Assembly (NCBI RefSeq): GCF_037975245.1
Contig: NC_092577.1
Location: forward strand, 9,893,013-9,957,012
Origin: Apostichopus japonicus
Taxonomy: Eukaryota > Echinodermata > Holothuroidea > Aspidochirotida > Stichopodidae
Direction of reading: 5' to 3'
DNA length: 64,000 bases
Of the stretch, positions 22,155 through 32,868 are shown one piece after another (position 1 is the first letter of the stretch; each line of letters starts with the position of its first letter). A program made the position numbers and the translations under genes. Below the pieces are notes generated by a model, which was not told the origin of the DNA, ran no database searches, and was given only the letters and a program-made list of their open reading frames with translations.

Positions 22155-25100
22155 CTGCGGGAATCAAAACGAACAAGTGTCGTCAAATAGTAGGCCGCAT
22201 TGAACTTGTCGCAGACTGAAGGCAGCATACTCCATCGCTAGAGGTACATTAACGTTCTTGCAAACGTCTGTTACTTTGGTCTACCAAATACCACAACAGG
22301 AGTGTTAAAACTCAGGGGTGGTATAGAGCCGAGGTGCACCATGGCCCCAGCCTCTCCTCCACCCCCCCCCCCACCAACCTCATCACACCTCAATCCACTG
22401 AAAAACCTGAAAATTGTCACCTTTCATAAACTACAAGTACCTATTTTTTTTTTATTTGAAAGCAGCCTTTCACCCACTATAGTAAATGAAATAAAAAGTA
22501 TTGTTTAAAAAGTGCCTTTCATTTTCATCATTAAAAAGTGTCCTTTTGTTGAAAACAAAAAAACACTCAAATATTTGAAATTAAGGGTACAGAATGTACA
22601 GAGGGCTCATATTCTGGGGAAAATTCTTGGGGTCAATTCATTGCCTTGTCACCTCAGGTAAAAATTCACATGTCCCGCTGCCCCTCGAGGTTCGTCTGTA
22701 GTATTTTCGCATCGAAATTTTAGCTGCTTCGAGCAAGAGAGTGGATAAAAAAAATTGAAAAAGCATGGATAATTGCAAAACAACAAACCTGATTGAAGAT
22801 CTCACCTGCATTAGCTGGTATTCCCAACACGTGTCCTAACGATATCAACAGAGGGAACGTGATGGCTATCCCAAAGTTGACTAGAAAGTTAAACACTGTA
22901 CGGTAAAGAGAGAGAAAAGAGCACACTTGAAGGTAACATGTAATACTAATGCACAATCCTACGTTTACCTACTTACACTTCCCCCAACCCCTTTAATGTT
23001 TGGCTTGTTCGTAGCAATGGAACAAAAAATTTTGGGGGGGGGGCACCGACATTCAAGACGTAATACCTCAAAATACCCAGGCCACATAAAAAAACGTTTT
23101 GTTAACCTCCTCATCAAAGCAAGGATGGAAAAGTAATCTAGCGACCATCACTAAATTTGCCAATTTGACTCACCTACGATAAGAGCGGAACTTCCACAGA
23201 GGAAACCCCAGGGAATTACATCCCACGACTCCTCTCCTGTGTAATACAGGGCTAGCAGAACAGGCCACAGAGAAACCAAATCCAGAAAGCCCAGCACAGA
23301 TAAGAAGAGAGAGACTTGGCCGAGGGAGGCGTCCCCAATGACTCGTTTGAAGACCACCTGAGAGAGGAATGTTAGGTAATTATGCCGTCGGAGTGGAGTG
23401 GATAAAAAAGGCAGTGCCACTACAAAGTAAAAGACACCTAGAATTGCGAGCACCTGGTCTGTTAAAGGATAGTTTTCTATCCGGGAGAAAATCTTTGTTC
23501 CCCCCCATATCTGAAATGATCTCCGATGCCAATTGTACAACACAAAATACAAAATGAGGTATAGAAAAAATGTAAATTGGAAGCCACTCCAAGTGAAGGG
23601 TAGGTTATATTAAGCTGATTTGGCTTCTCTCACACACACATGTATGTTGCTCGTTAGCGTCGTAAAAAAAACTGATATTTAGAGCACCCAGAGCTGTTAA
23701 TCAAGGCAAACCAAAGACATTGTCTGAGAGGTCATAATGGAGGCCTCGTTGCCTGAGACCCAACAATGTCTGCACGAGCCCGAAGTCAACAGATCCTGAC
23801 TACTATGCAAGAATATGATATGCAGAAACATGATTTTTTTTTTTTTTTTTTTTTCTATTAGTTTTGATTTGTCTTTGATAACATGCATGATTGAAGCTTG
23901 TCTTATCCTGATCAATTACCATTGTTTTGAGTAATTTTTTTTTTTATCTTCCAAAAGAAATAGTTGCTGAGATTGGAGTCGACGTTAGTGGGCGACTTGT
24001 AAGGAATCTGACGTCCGTACTCGCTCTGTACTCATTTACTCACTCTCTAATTTACTCATTCTCATGGATTTGGTCTCATACTCTAGGCATGTTGTAGTAC
24101 TAGTAGCTATGCTAGAGCAAAATTAACTACGCGTATTTTAGAGCGTTGTACACTCATAACTCACACCAAGTCAAGTTTTGATCGCACTGTTCGTGATCCT
24201 AAAAAGACTTGAATACCAATTTGCATTGAAATTTGGCAAATTCTTTTATGACATTTATATGTAAAAATTTCAAACCATATAAAATTCTTATTTTTGGAGA
24301 ACTTATTTTGTAATTCGATAACTAACCAATATCCAGACAAGAGTTTTTGACAAAAGTTGATGCCATCTCCCTGAGGGTAACATACCTTGTAAATGGCAGA
24401 ACCAGTGGCAGCTAAAAGGGGTAGTATGATGGCACCGACTATTCGGTTACCGGCTTCAAATCCCTCCGAGTAGGACACCAGGACTGTGCCGGTCATGGAT
24501 AAGATGACTGATAATACCTGTGAACATCAGAAAGAGAAATTAGAAGCAAATCATAAAAAGGGAGGGGAGGGGGGGCCATAAAATGACTGATAATACCTGC
24601 GAACAACAGAAAGAGTAATTAGAAGCAAATAATAAAAGGGGAGGGGAAGGGGGGCCATAAAATGACTGATAACACCTGAGAACATCAAAAAAAGAAATTA
24701 GAAGCAAATAATAAAAGGGGAGGGGAGGGGGGCCATAAAATGACTGATAACACCTGAGAACATCAAAAAAAGAAATTAGAAGCAAATAATAAAAGGGGAG
24801 GGGAGGGGGGCCATAAAATGACTGATAATACCTGCGAACATCAGAAAGAGAAATTAAAAGCAAATAATAAAAGGGGAGGGGAGGGGAGGGGAGGGGGGGC
24901 CACTAAATGACTGATCATACCTGTGAAGATCAGAAAGAGAAATTAGAAGCAAATGATACTTAGACTTGATCAAGTCTTCAACCTTTTGTGCCAAGGATCA
25001 TGAAATCTGTCAAAATGGACTCACATATATCTATAGACTAATAACGATGGCTGGGTTTGTGTCTCCTGGCTGGGGTAATATGAAATGTGGGGTGGGATGG

Positions 25101-28100
25101 GTGGGGGGTGGGCGGGATGGAGGGGAGGGTTGGTCATGAGTTATCTCTATCAGACAGACCAACAATGATGGTTGGGGTTGTGTCTCTTGGCTGGGGTGAG
25201 GTGTGGTGTGGGGAGGGGGAGGGGCAAGTTGTTCATGACAGTTCTATCAGACAGACTAATAATGATGGTTGGGTTAGTGTCTCCTATAAAGGAGCATTCG
25301 CAGCATTTTCACATATTATAAAGGTGGTCATCTTGACGACCAGAATAGCTACAGAAACATTGCTAGCATACAAGGTTTCAAGTTCTTCTTCTGTGGAACG
25401 ATACTCATCGACATTAAGTTTTTAGGCTTAAGTCTTCCGCTAAAGAAGTGAAAAACTTGAGTTTTGAGATTTGTGAGACAAAAAAAAACGGCCAAAATTT
25501 ATGAAGAGTGCAGACCTTTGACGGAATCTGAGCCACGACCTCCGTCAGAAGAATCCAGGATAGGACGTAAACGACGACTGTATTGGTCACAAACAATGTC
25601 GTCACCACCGTGGCACTCGTGATCCCCAGGGCTCGGACGAAGACATAGTTGGTCAGCATCCACAGGACCAAGAATGGTCCTGTCACCTTGATAGCGGTCA
25701 GCAAGGTCAGCCCTCTCTCTCCGTATACCCGTTGATCCTCACTACAGAAACACAAGAGAAAGCCAATAAAGATGCAGCCGATGAATGAGCCTCACTACTG
25801 AATGATCTTGCACTTATCACGGTGGATCTGCATACTAAGTATAATATTCATCCCGGCTTTACTTTTGATATTAACACGTGCAAAAAAAATTCTTCAGACT
25901 TTGACCTTTGACCTCCACCACTTTCATCAGAGTTCTTGTACTCAATGAGGTGGACCTATCTAGAAGTTCATCTAGGGTTTACAGAACTTTGCAGTTATTG
26001 TGTTTTACCAATGTTTTCAGACTTTGACCTTTGACCTCCACCACTTTCATCAGAGTTCTTGTAATCAATGAGGTGGACCTATCTAGAAGTTCATCTAGGG
26101 TTTACAGAACTTTGCAGTTATCGTGTTTTACCAATGATTTCAGACTTTGACCTTTGACCTCCACCACTTTCATCAGTTCTTGGAATCAATGAGGTGGACA
26201 TATCTAGAAGTTCATCTAGGGTTTACAGAGCTTTGCAGTTATTGTGTTTTACCAATGTTTTCAAACTTTGTTCTATATGTTGACTTCAAATGACCTTTGA
26301 CCTTCCCAATTTTATTCGGGTCCTTGCACTCACCGTGTGGATTTACATATTAAGTACGAAGTTTACTTCTTTTGCAGTTATCGACTTTACACAACTCTTT
26401 CAGGCTTGGACCTCTTTTGACCTGAAGTGGCCTTTGACCTCCACCAATTTCAATAGGATTTCTTTGTTCACCAAATGGGGTCTATAGACCAAGTGTGAAC
26501 TTCAGCCAGGTTTCACTTAGTGAGTAATATGAAATTCATTCACTTGTGGGTTTTATAGTGTTTACTCGCCAAGACATCGCACACAAACACACACATCACC
26601 AGAGCATGGATTCTGTTTGACTTCAGCAAGCAACTTCAAAAAAATAATAAATAGGAATTATGCTGATTTTGCATTACGTAGCAAAAAACAGAAATGAGGA
26701 TGTCTAATCTTACTATAAGAGAGGAAATCTCATAGTTAATTTGATAGATAAATATATAACTTTACTCCAAAAATGTGTCCTTTTTCCATTTACGACTAAT
26801 AATTACAACATTTTTTTCTTTTTTTCCCCATTTTTTTTTCTTTTTTTTTCTTTCACTCTTTTTTCACTTTTCACTTTCACTTTTTCTTTTTCACTTTTTC
26901 ACTTTCTTTTTCACTTTTCACTTTTAACTCACACAGTTTTTTTTCTTTCACTCTTATATTGCTCTACTTGATTTTATAGTACCTACTCATAGATGTTTCT
27001 GATTCCACGCTTCCTTCGCTCGGGAAATACAAGGACGGTTATAACGACGTACAGAGGATAGCACGCCATCATCCAACTCGTCGAGAACCACATGTTGAAG
27101 AACGGACCGTTAAAACTCGGAGAGTACGTGCTCTGCGTGAACTGTGTAGCCGCGACGAATGAGAGGCAGACCCCTAGACCGAAGAAGGCTCCCACCAGAC
27201 CGCTTCGAACGCTACCGGTTTGTTCTTCGTCAGGTCCGATTGGGCTTTCGGAATCCTTCTCCATGTCTGCAACGAGAAAACAGAAGGGTCATTCCATATA
27301 GATTCACCAAATTTTGGAGTATGTTGTAGTTCGAAATCTTTTTAAAATATTGAATATTTTGACACTTTTTAAGTTGACCTAACTCCACAAGACAATGCTT
27401 TTGTAGCCTAATTTTTTATATTCCTGTTCTATGGGATAGACTCTATAGGCATTTGTAATAGAACGGTAGTAGGATGTTTATTTCCTGAGAAATGAGACCT
27501 CAAAAGTCAAGAAAATGCCAAAATGCCATGGTGGCGACAAATTGCGGAATTTCAAAGTGTGATAAATCGGCCAATTGTGAAGCAATGCAACTGAAATTTT
27601 CAGAATATGCTAATTGCATGGTGTTCCAAACATACTATCAGAAACATCAGAAAACTACAACAGAAAAGGGTTTAAAATAACCTCTATGCCACTCCTTGCT
27701 TAAGTTGCTAGCAGGCTCAATGTTTACCATATTCATTACAATCCTCACATTATATGTCAAAACATAACTGTATATCTTCATGTCTCAAGATTCTACTTTT
27801 TCATCACTGAAAAGAGACTTTTGTAAATTATATAAGAAGGAATTGTTTCACTATTTAAAATTGATTCAATTACATACAAATTTATCATCTTTATTGTTTA
27901 GAACCTTTTAGGCCATTTATATCAATGATCTGTTTATGGTCAACAGTTTTCAAGTCAATTGCAAGGAGTTTTTTATGTAGTTTTCAGTTTGTGTGAAAGT
28001 AGGTTGGCCTGACGTTTCGATCCTAGCAGGATCTTCTTCAAAGGCTAAATGACAAGTAACAGAAGGGACAAAAACACGCACAGAATACAGACAGGTTCAT

Positions 28101-29600
28101 GAGCATGGTGAACACAAAGAGATACATGTAAGGGGATTAGTAGACAAGGGATGGAGAGAAGAAAGAAAGAAACCAACGGGGGAAGAGGAGAGGTAGGAGA
28201 TTAACAGTGGAGGGACAAAGAGAGGATTCAGTTGGTAAGAATATAGTCACAGGGCTTTTATACCAAAACAATCTCTCCTTTTTGTTTCCCTTTCTGTGTC
28301 CTTTCTTTCATGTACATGTTGTACAATTGTGCTCATTCAGGATATATTTTGATGGTATGTCAATTGCAACTTGAGTTTCAATTCATGCTTGAAATTTATA
28401 AGAATTATCCAAGGGAGGAAGAGGAGGGTTGAGAGGGAGGGGAAAGGAAGGGGGAGGGAAAGAGGGAGGGAGAGAGGGAGAGGGAGGGAGGAATAAATGG
28501 AGATGGAGGGGAGGGGAGAAATGGAGAGGGAGGGGAGAGAGAAATGGAGAGGTAGGAGAGTGAGAAATGGAGATGGAGGGGAGGGGAGTTGTAGGTATGA
28601 AGGAGGGGGGTGCCAGCTCACATTGATTAAATGTATTCAAGGAGACACAAACCCAACCACCCTTATACAGTAGATCTGTGTGATAGAGATAACTGTCATG
28701 AACTGCTTTCTCCAAGCAGCGAAAACATATATGATTTTATTTGGAAGATTTTCACATATTATTAAGTGTTTCTTCTCAAGGCTGAAGACTGGATCAAGTC
28801 CACATGTGACATCATCAAGCCACATGCACTTCCACTGATTTATGTTTGTCTTGTTTGTTTTCTGTAAATGGGCATTGCTTTTGCATATTGAACCTCTACA
28901 ACATGACGGTCTAATGATAGCATTGGTTTCAGTTCGTACACGGTTTTGATCACATTCTAATTTGAAAATGGGGGGGGAGGTGGGGGGTGCAGGGAAAGAA
29001 AAAATATAGAAAAATCTAAGGAGCACCACGACATCAACAGATCTAAGGAGCACTACGACATCAACATATCTAAGGAGCACCACAACATCAACAGATCTAA
29101 GGAGTACAACGACATCAACAGATCTAAGGAGCAGTGCTACGACATCAACAGATCTAAGGAGCACCACAACATCAACAGATCTAAGGAGCACCACGACATC
29201 AACAGATCTAAGGAGCACCGCGACATCAACAGATCTAAGGAGCACCACGACATCAACAGATCTAAGGAGCAGTGCTACGACATCAACAGATCTACTAAGG
29301 AGCACCACGACATCAACAGATTTACAAGATGACAACTCCCCGACATGGCTCCTAAACTACGTAGTAATTAATAGTGCTCATGCCTCTCAAACACAGCAAG
29401 AACTTTCTTGTGTTTCCCTCTTAAGCTGCCCAGGGGTTCCTCATTACATATAACTCCAGTCCTGATATTTGGAGCTCAGGCTTTTACATGAAAACCATTC
29501 GATAAGGCATTTTACCTATCTTGTCTATCTCTGCTTCCACATACCGATCCGTGCTGTGGCTGCTGCCATCCTGAAGTGAGTCATAGTTGTTATCTGCCAT
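21898..29600 (-). CDS. SLC35F3/F4-like solute carrier, seven coding exons
   Basis: The joined exons (29600-29516, 27266-26987, 25741-25516, 24517-24386, 23357-23174, 22895-22806, 22154-21898) total 1254 bases, 417 residues plus stop. All junctions are GT-AG and phases agree at each join. It is a drug/metabolite-transporter superfamily membrane protein with about ten hydrophobic segments. Conserved SLC35F3/F4-type blocks are visible: FNGPFFNMWFSTSW, FLVNFGIAITFPLLISLGHV and ALYYTGEESWDVIPWGFLCG. SLC35F3 has been linked to thiamine transport; the substrate here is not shown by sequence. The N-terminus (about 50 residues) is acidic, soluble and without a signal peptide. The C-terminus is a Glu-rich charged tail. 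The ATG at 29600 has a strong context (ACAATGG). Whether it is F3, F4 or a common ancestor is not resolved. Confidence 0.88.
22806..22895 (-). CDS. SLC35F-like coding exon 6
   Basis: Acceptor CCGTACAG, donor GTGAGA. 90 bases encoding VFNFLVNFGIAITFPLLISL then GHVLGIPANA, the most conserved block of the family. Confidence 0.9.
23174..23357 (-). CDS. SLC35F-like coding exon 5
   Basis: Acceptor CCTCTCTCAG, donor GTGAGT. 184 bases, from VVFKRVIGDASLGQ to CGSSALIV. Leaves phase 1. Confidence 0.9.
24386..24517 (-). CDS. SLC35F-like coding exon 4
   Basis: Exactly 132 bases (44 codons), from VLSVILSMTG to ATGSAIYK. Acceptor GATGTTCACAG, donor GTATGT. Its first 14 bases and acceptor are tandemly multiplied in the intron upstream. 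Confidence 0.9.
24504..24958. repeat. Tandem repeat of a 3' splice junction, six copies
   Basis: The period is 78-79 bp (one copy 89 bp). Unit starts are 24504 (the real exon edge), 24583, 24662, 24740, 24818 and 24907. On the transcript strand each unit holds a purine/pyrimidine-biased tract, TTTCT, an AG, and then GTATTATCAGTCAT or a close variant, which is the start of SLC35F exon 4. The poly-G/A part is the most variable and is expanded in the last unit. All copies keep the AG. Confidence 0.9.
25516..25741 (-). CDS. SLC35F-like coding exon 3
   Basis: Acceptor TGTTTCTGTAG, donor GTCTGC. 226 bases, encoding GPFLVLWMLTNYVFVRAL and TNTVVVYVLSWILLTE, typical of the EamA-like transporter fold. 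Leaves phase 0. Confidence 0.9.
25894..26520. repeat. Tandem repeat, period about 123 bp, carrying DR1 motifs
   Basis: Lies in SLC35F intron 2. Three good copies followed by one or two degraded ones. Each good copy has TGACCTTTGACCT (25902-25914, 26025-26037, 26148-26160; also 26291-26303), then CCACCACTTTCATCAG, TCAATGAGGTGGAC, and TTCATCTAGGGTTTACAGA. The reverse of the motif is AGGTCAAAGGTCA, a consensus direct repeat with one-base spacing. Confidence 0.9.
26987..27266 (-). CDS. SLC35F-like coding exon 2
   Basis: Acceptor TCGTTGCAG, donor GTAGGT. 280 bases. Encodes the first two membrane segments, with the motif NGPFFNMWFSTSWMM between them. Leaves phase 2; the next exon completes an Asp codon. 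Confidence 0.88.
28011..28044 (-). ncRNA. Hammerhead-like motif (degenerate)
   Basis: On the minus strand, GCCTTTGAAGAA is followed by a stem GATCCT-GCT-AGGATC and then GAAACGTC. This resembles the hammerhead core (CTGANGA, stem II, GAAAC) known from Penelope-like retroelements, with T for the first C of the core. It lies in SLC35F intron 1 in the sense direction. The rest of a retroelement was not recognised. Confidence 0.3.
28404..28592. repeat. Purine-only G/A tract
   Basis: Nearly pure G and A on the plus strand (GGGAGGG, GAAATGGAG units) for about 190 bases inside SLC35F intron 1. Such tracts can form triplex or G-quadruplex structures. The two Pro/Ser-rich minus-strand frames across it are artefacts. 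Confidence 0.7.
29015..29322. repeat. 27-bp minisatellite, about 11 copies
   Basis: Core AGGAGCACCACGACATCAAC plus AGATCTA, with AGTGCTACG variants adding three bases. Because the unit is a multiple of three it keeps a minus-strand frame open (VDVVVLLRS repeats), inside SLC35F intron 1. Confidence 0.95.
29516..29600 (-). CDS. SLC35F-like coding exon 1
   Basis: Begins ATG (MADNNYDSLQDG) and ends GATAG before GTAAAA. 85 bases, leaving phase 1; the split codon becomes GAC (Asp) with exon 2. Confidence 0.85.
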
Positions 29601-30530
29601 TGTCACGGTACAATTTCTAAGTGAAATTTGTCAACACATGTATATGTCTGTTTGTATCTAGAAGAAAACAGCAAAAAATATGGGCACCCAATTTAACATT
29701 TGGGACTTAATCAACTTCCATGCACATGACGAAGAAACTTAAATTGAGACGATAGTCCAGAATAACAGCAAAGTTGCCAGATATAAAGGTCTGGCACCTT
29801 GCAAAACACTAAGATGTGGCCGGTCAATCCATGCCAAATCATCAGAGGCCTCCACTTCGACCCTCTCAGAATCGTCTGTAGTTGATATGGTGTCTTGCCA
29901 TAGCCTATGTCTCAAAGGAAGAAATTTGGGCAAGAAAATACTTTTTAAAACATTTTGGTTGCTAAGATACGGCCACGCCTAGCAACCAAATCCAGGTTGC
30001 ATTTTAAGAGCCCTGAACTTTCCCTCAAGTAAAAAAAAATGTTAAGTATTTAATGTCTGATATTGCAGATAACGTGGAAGACATGTGAACAGTCTTCTAA
30101 TTTAGGCCTAGCTAATTTTGAGGAAAATTAACGGTCTAAATTTTTCGTAACATGTAATTAAAATGGCAGAAAATGAGAGAGGGGCGATTTCTGGCCATAC
30201 TTTGAGTGTGCTCCATATTCACAAGCAAAGTAACACGAGCCTTACTTAGGCTTACACTGGCTACGATTGGTTAGGCACAACCATAGGCCTAGGCTAGCCT
30301 ACATCTCAATTTCAGGAGTTTGACCTAGTCGAACGTTACGTGGGCCTAGTAATTAGTAATTATTACACAGCTAAATCGTGACATTGAAAACTTAAACAGT
30401 CCTTAGGCCGAGGTATTTGATCACACTTTAGCATATCTGAAATTCGGTACTCTATGTCTGTATTTATGTTTCCCTACCTTCAAACGTCGTTTCGCGTAAC
30501 TATGGAGTCATGCATCTAGCGTGACGGGTG
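29601..30530 (-). promoter_or_regulatory. Putative 5' UTR exons and promoter area of the SLC35F gene
   Basis: Upstream of the start codon a good acceptor (TTTTCTTCTAG) ends at 29658, which would give 57 bases of 5' UTR in the first coding exon. A donor-like AAG|GTAGGG at 30478-30477 on the minus strand could close an untranslated first exon starting near 30530, in a locally CpG-containing patch. No TATA box was seen. This is inference from splice-site patterns. Confidence 0.3.
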
Positions 30531-30574
30531 CGGATTTTTTTTTTTTCGTAGTATATCGAGGGGAAAATCGGTAC

Positions 30575-32868
30575 AATTATAGAATACAGGGCCATTCATT
30601 AACTCTTCCCAGCGTCCGGATGCGCGGATGCGCGGTGTGTCTGTACATGTCCGTACACGTATGACGCCCTCTAAAATTCCATCACGTATTTCATTTTAAC
30701 TTCGCATCCGCGCATCCACCACGGGAGTACTAGGAAAGGACTTAGATAATTTTCGAAAAGTTTCAACATATACCATCACATATTTCATTTTGACTCCGCA
30801 TCCGCGCATCCACCCCGGGAGTACTGGGAATGGAATTAAATAATTTTCGAAAAGTTTCAACATATACCATCACGTATTTCCAATACTGAAAGTCCCGTAT
30901 GTACGAAGATATTCCACATCAATAGTGTGTCGTTCTTAAAAGGCATCCGTACATGTGCGAAGCCCTCTAAAATTTCACCACAGAAGTACTAGGAAAGGAC
31001 TTAGGAAATTTTTGACTTCGCATCCACGCTTCCGCGCATGATCCAGTGGCGTCGCCAAGGCGGGGGGCAGGGGGCACGTGCCCCCTGGAAAACCTAGTGC
31101 CCCCCTCGAGTGCCCCCCCCCCCATCTGAGATTTGGGTTGGTAAAAATATATATATATATATTTTATTATATTCAACTCCCATCATCTGAGTTGGTTTTT
31201 CATAAGGACAAAGTAGCACAGTATGTCGTATTTCCTTCAAATGAGCTGCGAAAAAATGAAAAAGTTTATCCTTGAACGTCGGGTATCGAAGTCGTAACCC
31301 GCGCCATCACAACGGGTGTCGATATTTACATTGAATGTGTCAGTGCTCACGCCATACCAGCGGATATACACGTCCGCTTCACGAGCTACATGACTGTGAG
31401 GAGGGAGGGTACTGCGGTATGTTGCCTTGGTCTGAGGTTGACAGGTTAGGAGCTGACGAAATGTGAGAATGTGAAGGTCCGCAGGCACCATACTTGCCTA
31501 TATATTTGTGGACCCATATATTAACCCTGTTGTGTAGGGGGTGCAGAGGTCATTTGAGACCGGATGCTTGTAGGAACAAATGGCGAATGTTCACACCTGC
31601 ATACTGAGCCATACTCGATGTGTGATCAAACTTTGGATTGCATGGTGAGATCCCTGATAGGAGCCAATAACGATGCTGGAACCTGTTACATCTTAATAGA
31701 TAATGGGCGAAAACGAGAAGGACAAGAAAGGAGTCGGGGGTCATGCACACATTAATTCAACAAATGTAGGTTCTATTGATAGGGTTAGGCATAATATCGA
31801 CAGCATGTGGTTCACATCCTCTGTTAAAATCATTACCTCAAAAATAGCAATTTCTGGAGATATCTTCAAATCGAATTTAGCATCAAATGTGGCAGCATTT
31901 TGCATCTTGCCCTTCCTCCGTATGCGGAGGATGGGCTCCAAATGAAAAATCCCCCAATCATCCCCCAATGAAAAAGTTGAGGGGGCAAATGCATGATGAG
32001 CCCCCCCCCCCCCCCCCAATATTTACCAAGGCTCCGAAACGTGCATCTGCCCATTTTTCAATGCATACTTGTCGATCTGTCCGATGCACACGTATACTAT
32101 ATAGGTGTAATAATTTTAGTAAATGCTGGGGGGACCCTCGGCCCGTCCCCTGGCTATAGACCACATTGTCACCCCAACAGCGTCTTCACCCCCCGTGAAA
32201 AGTGGAAGCAGTGAGTGTGAGTACCAGTAAGCGCAACACAACTTCGTCTTAGGCCAATGACTTGCTTCATTTCAGCCAGTTCTCCAACATGCCCTTACTA
32301 CACTCAAAAACGTCTTTGCGAGTACACTACGAGTAATAGCTACTCTCTTAAAACACCATCGAATATACAAATTACTATGTTTTTACATACTTTTACGTGC
32401 AATCTGAGAAATTACAGGCTTGAGACCCATATTTTAGGGCTAGGTATTTGCAGCATAAAACACTCGGGAAGTGCCGTTTCCGGTCATCTGGGGGTTGGAA
32501 AAACCCAAAATTTTCTTGTACGATCCGCGCCAACCGATGGTGGCGCTCCGCTTAGATAGTCTCTACAAATTAGCCCCCCCCCCCTAATAATTTTCCCGTT
32601 CCGCCGCGCCTGGAGGGGCACCCCTCCCCTTAAACCCCTCCCACAGGACAGCGATCCGTATCCACCTAAGTGCCCCCATCAAATGCTGGTGCCCCCCCAT
32701 GTGCCCCCCCAGACTGAAAAGTCTGGTGACGCCACTGCGCGCATCCACTCAAAAAGAAAAAACTGGGACTTTGACATTTTTTACTCACATACGTACTGGG
32801 GTGAGACTGAGCATCCGCGCATCCGGATGCTCAGATAGAATCATCGAGTGGCCCTGTATTCTATAATT
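30575..32868. mobile_element. TIR element with 20-bp perfect ends, hosting another element
   Basis: AATTATAGAATACAGGGCCA at 30575-30594 is repeated as an exact reverse complement at 32849-32868. Just inside both ends are (C/G)GGATGCGCGGATGC-like sequences. The left interior has ATCACGTATTTCATTTT plus CGCATCCGCGCATCCACC repeated at about 94-bp spacing (from 30680, 30774, 30869). A second element (31044-32737) is inserted inside it. No coding capacity. It begins about 45 bases upstream of the proposed transporter first exon. Confidence 0.75.
31044..32737. mobile_element. Non-autonomous TIR element, CAGTGGCGTC ends, nested
   Basis: CAGTGGCGTC begins at 31044 and its reverse complement GACGCCACTG ends at 32737. 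Subterminal C-rich blocks (GTGCCCCC repeated) occur at both ends. About 1.7 kb, with no transposase frame. Blocks at 32460-32600 (CTCGGGAAGTGCC, then AAAATTTTCT, GGTGGCGC, CCTAATAATT) match the order of blocks in the 5031-5409 element, so the two are related. A clean target duplication was not found at its edges. Confidence 0.7.

Noticed and set aside
24540-24863. 107-residue minus-strand frame with repeated FYGPPPLPFYYLLLIS
   Set aside because: Translation of the splice-junction tandem repeat in an intron.
28637-29335. 232-residue minus-strand reading frame
   Set aside because: Half is the 27-bp minisatellite and the rest is ordinary intron sequence of the SLC35F gene with no splice sites that would use it.
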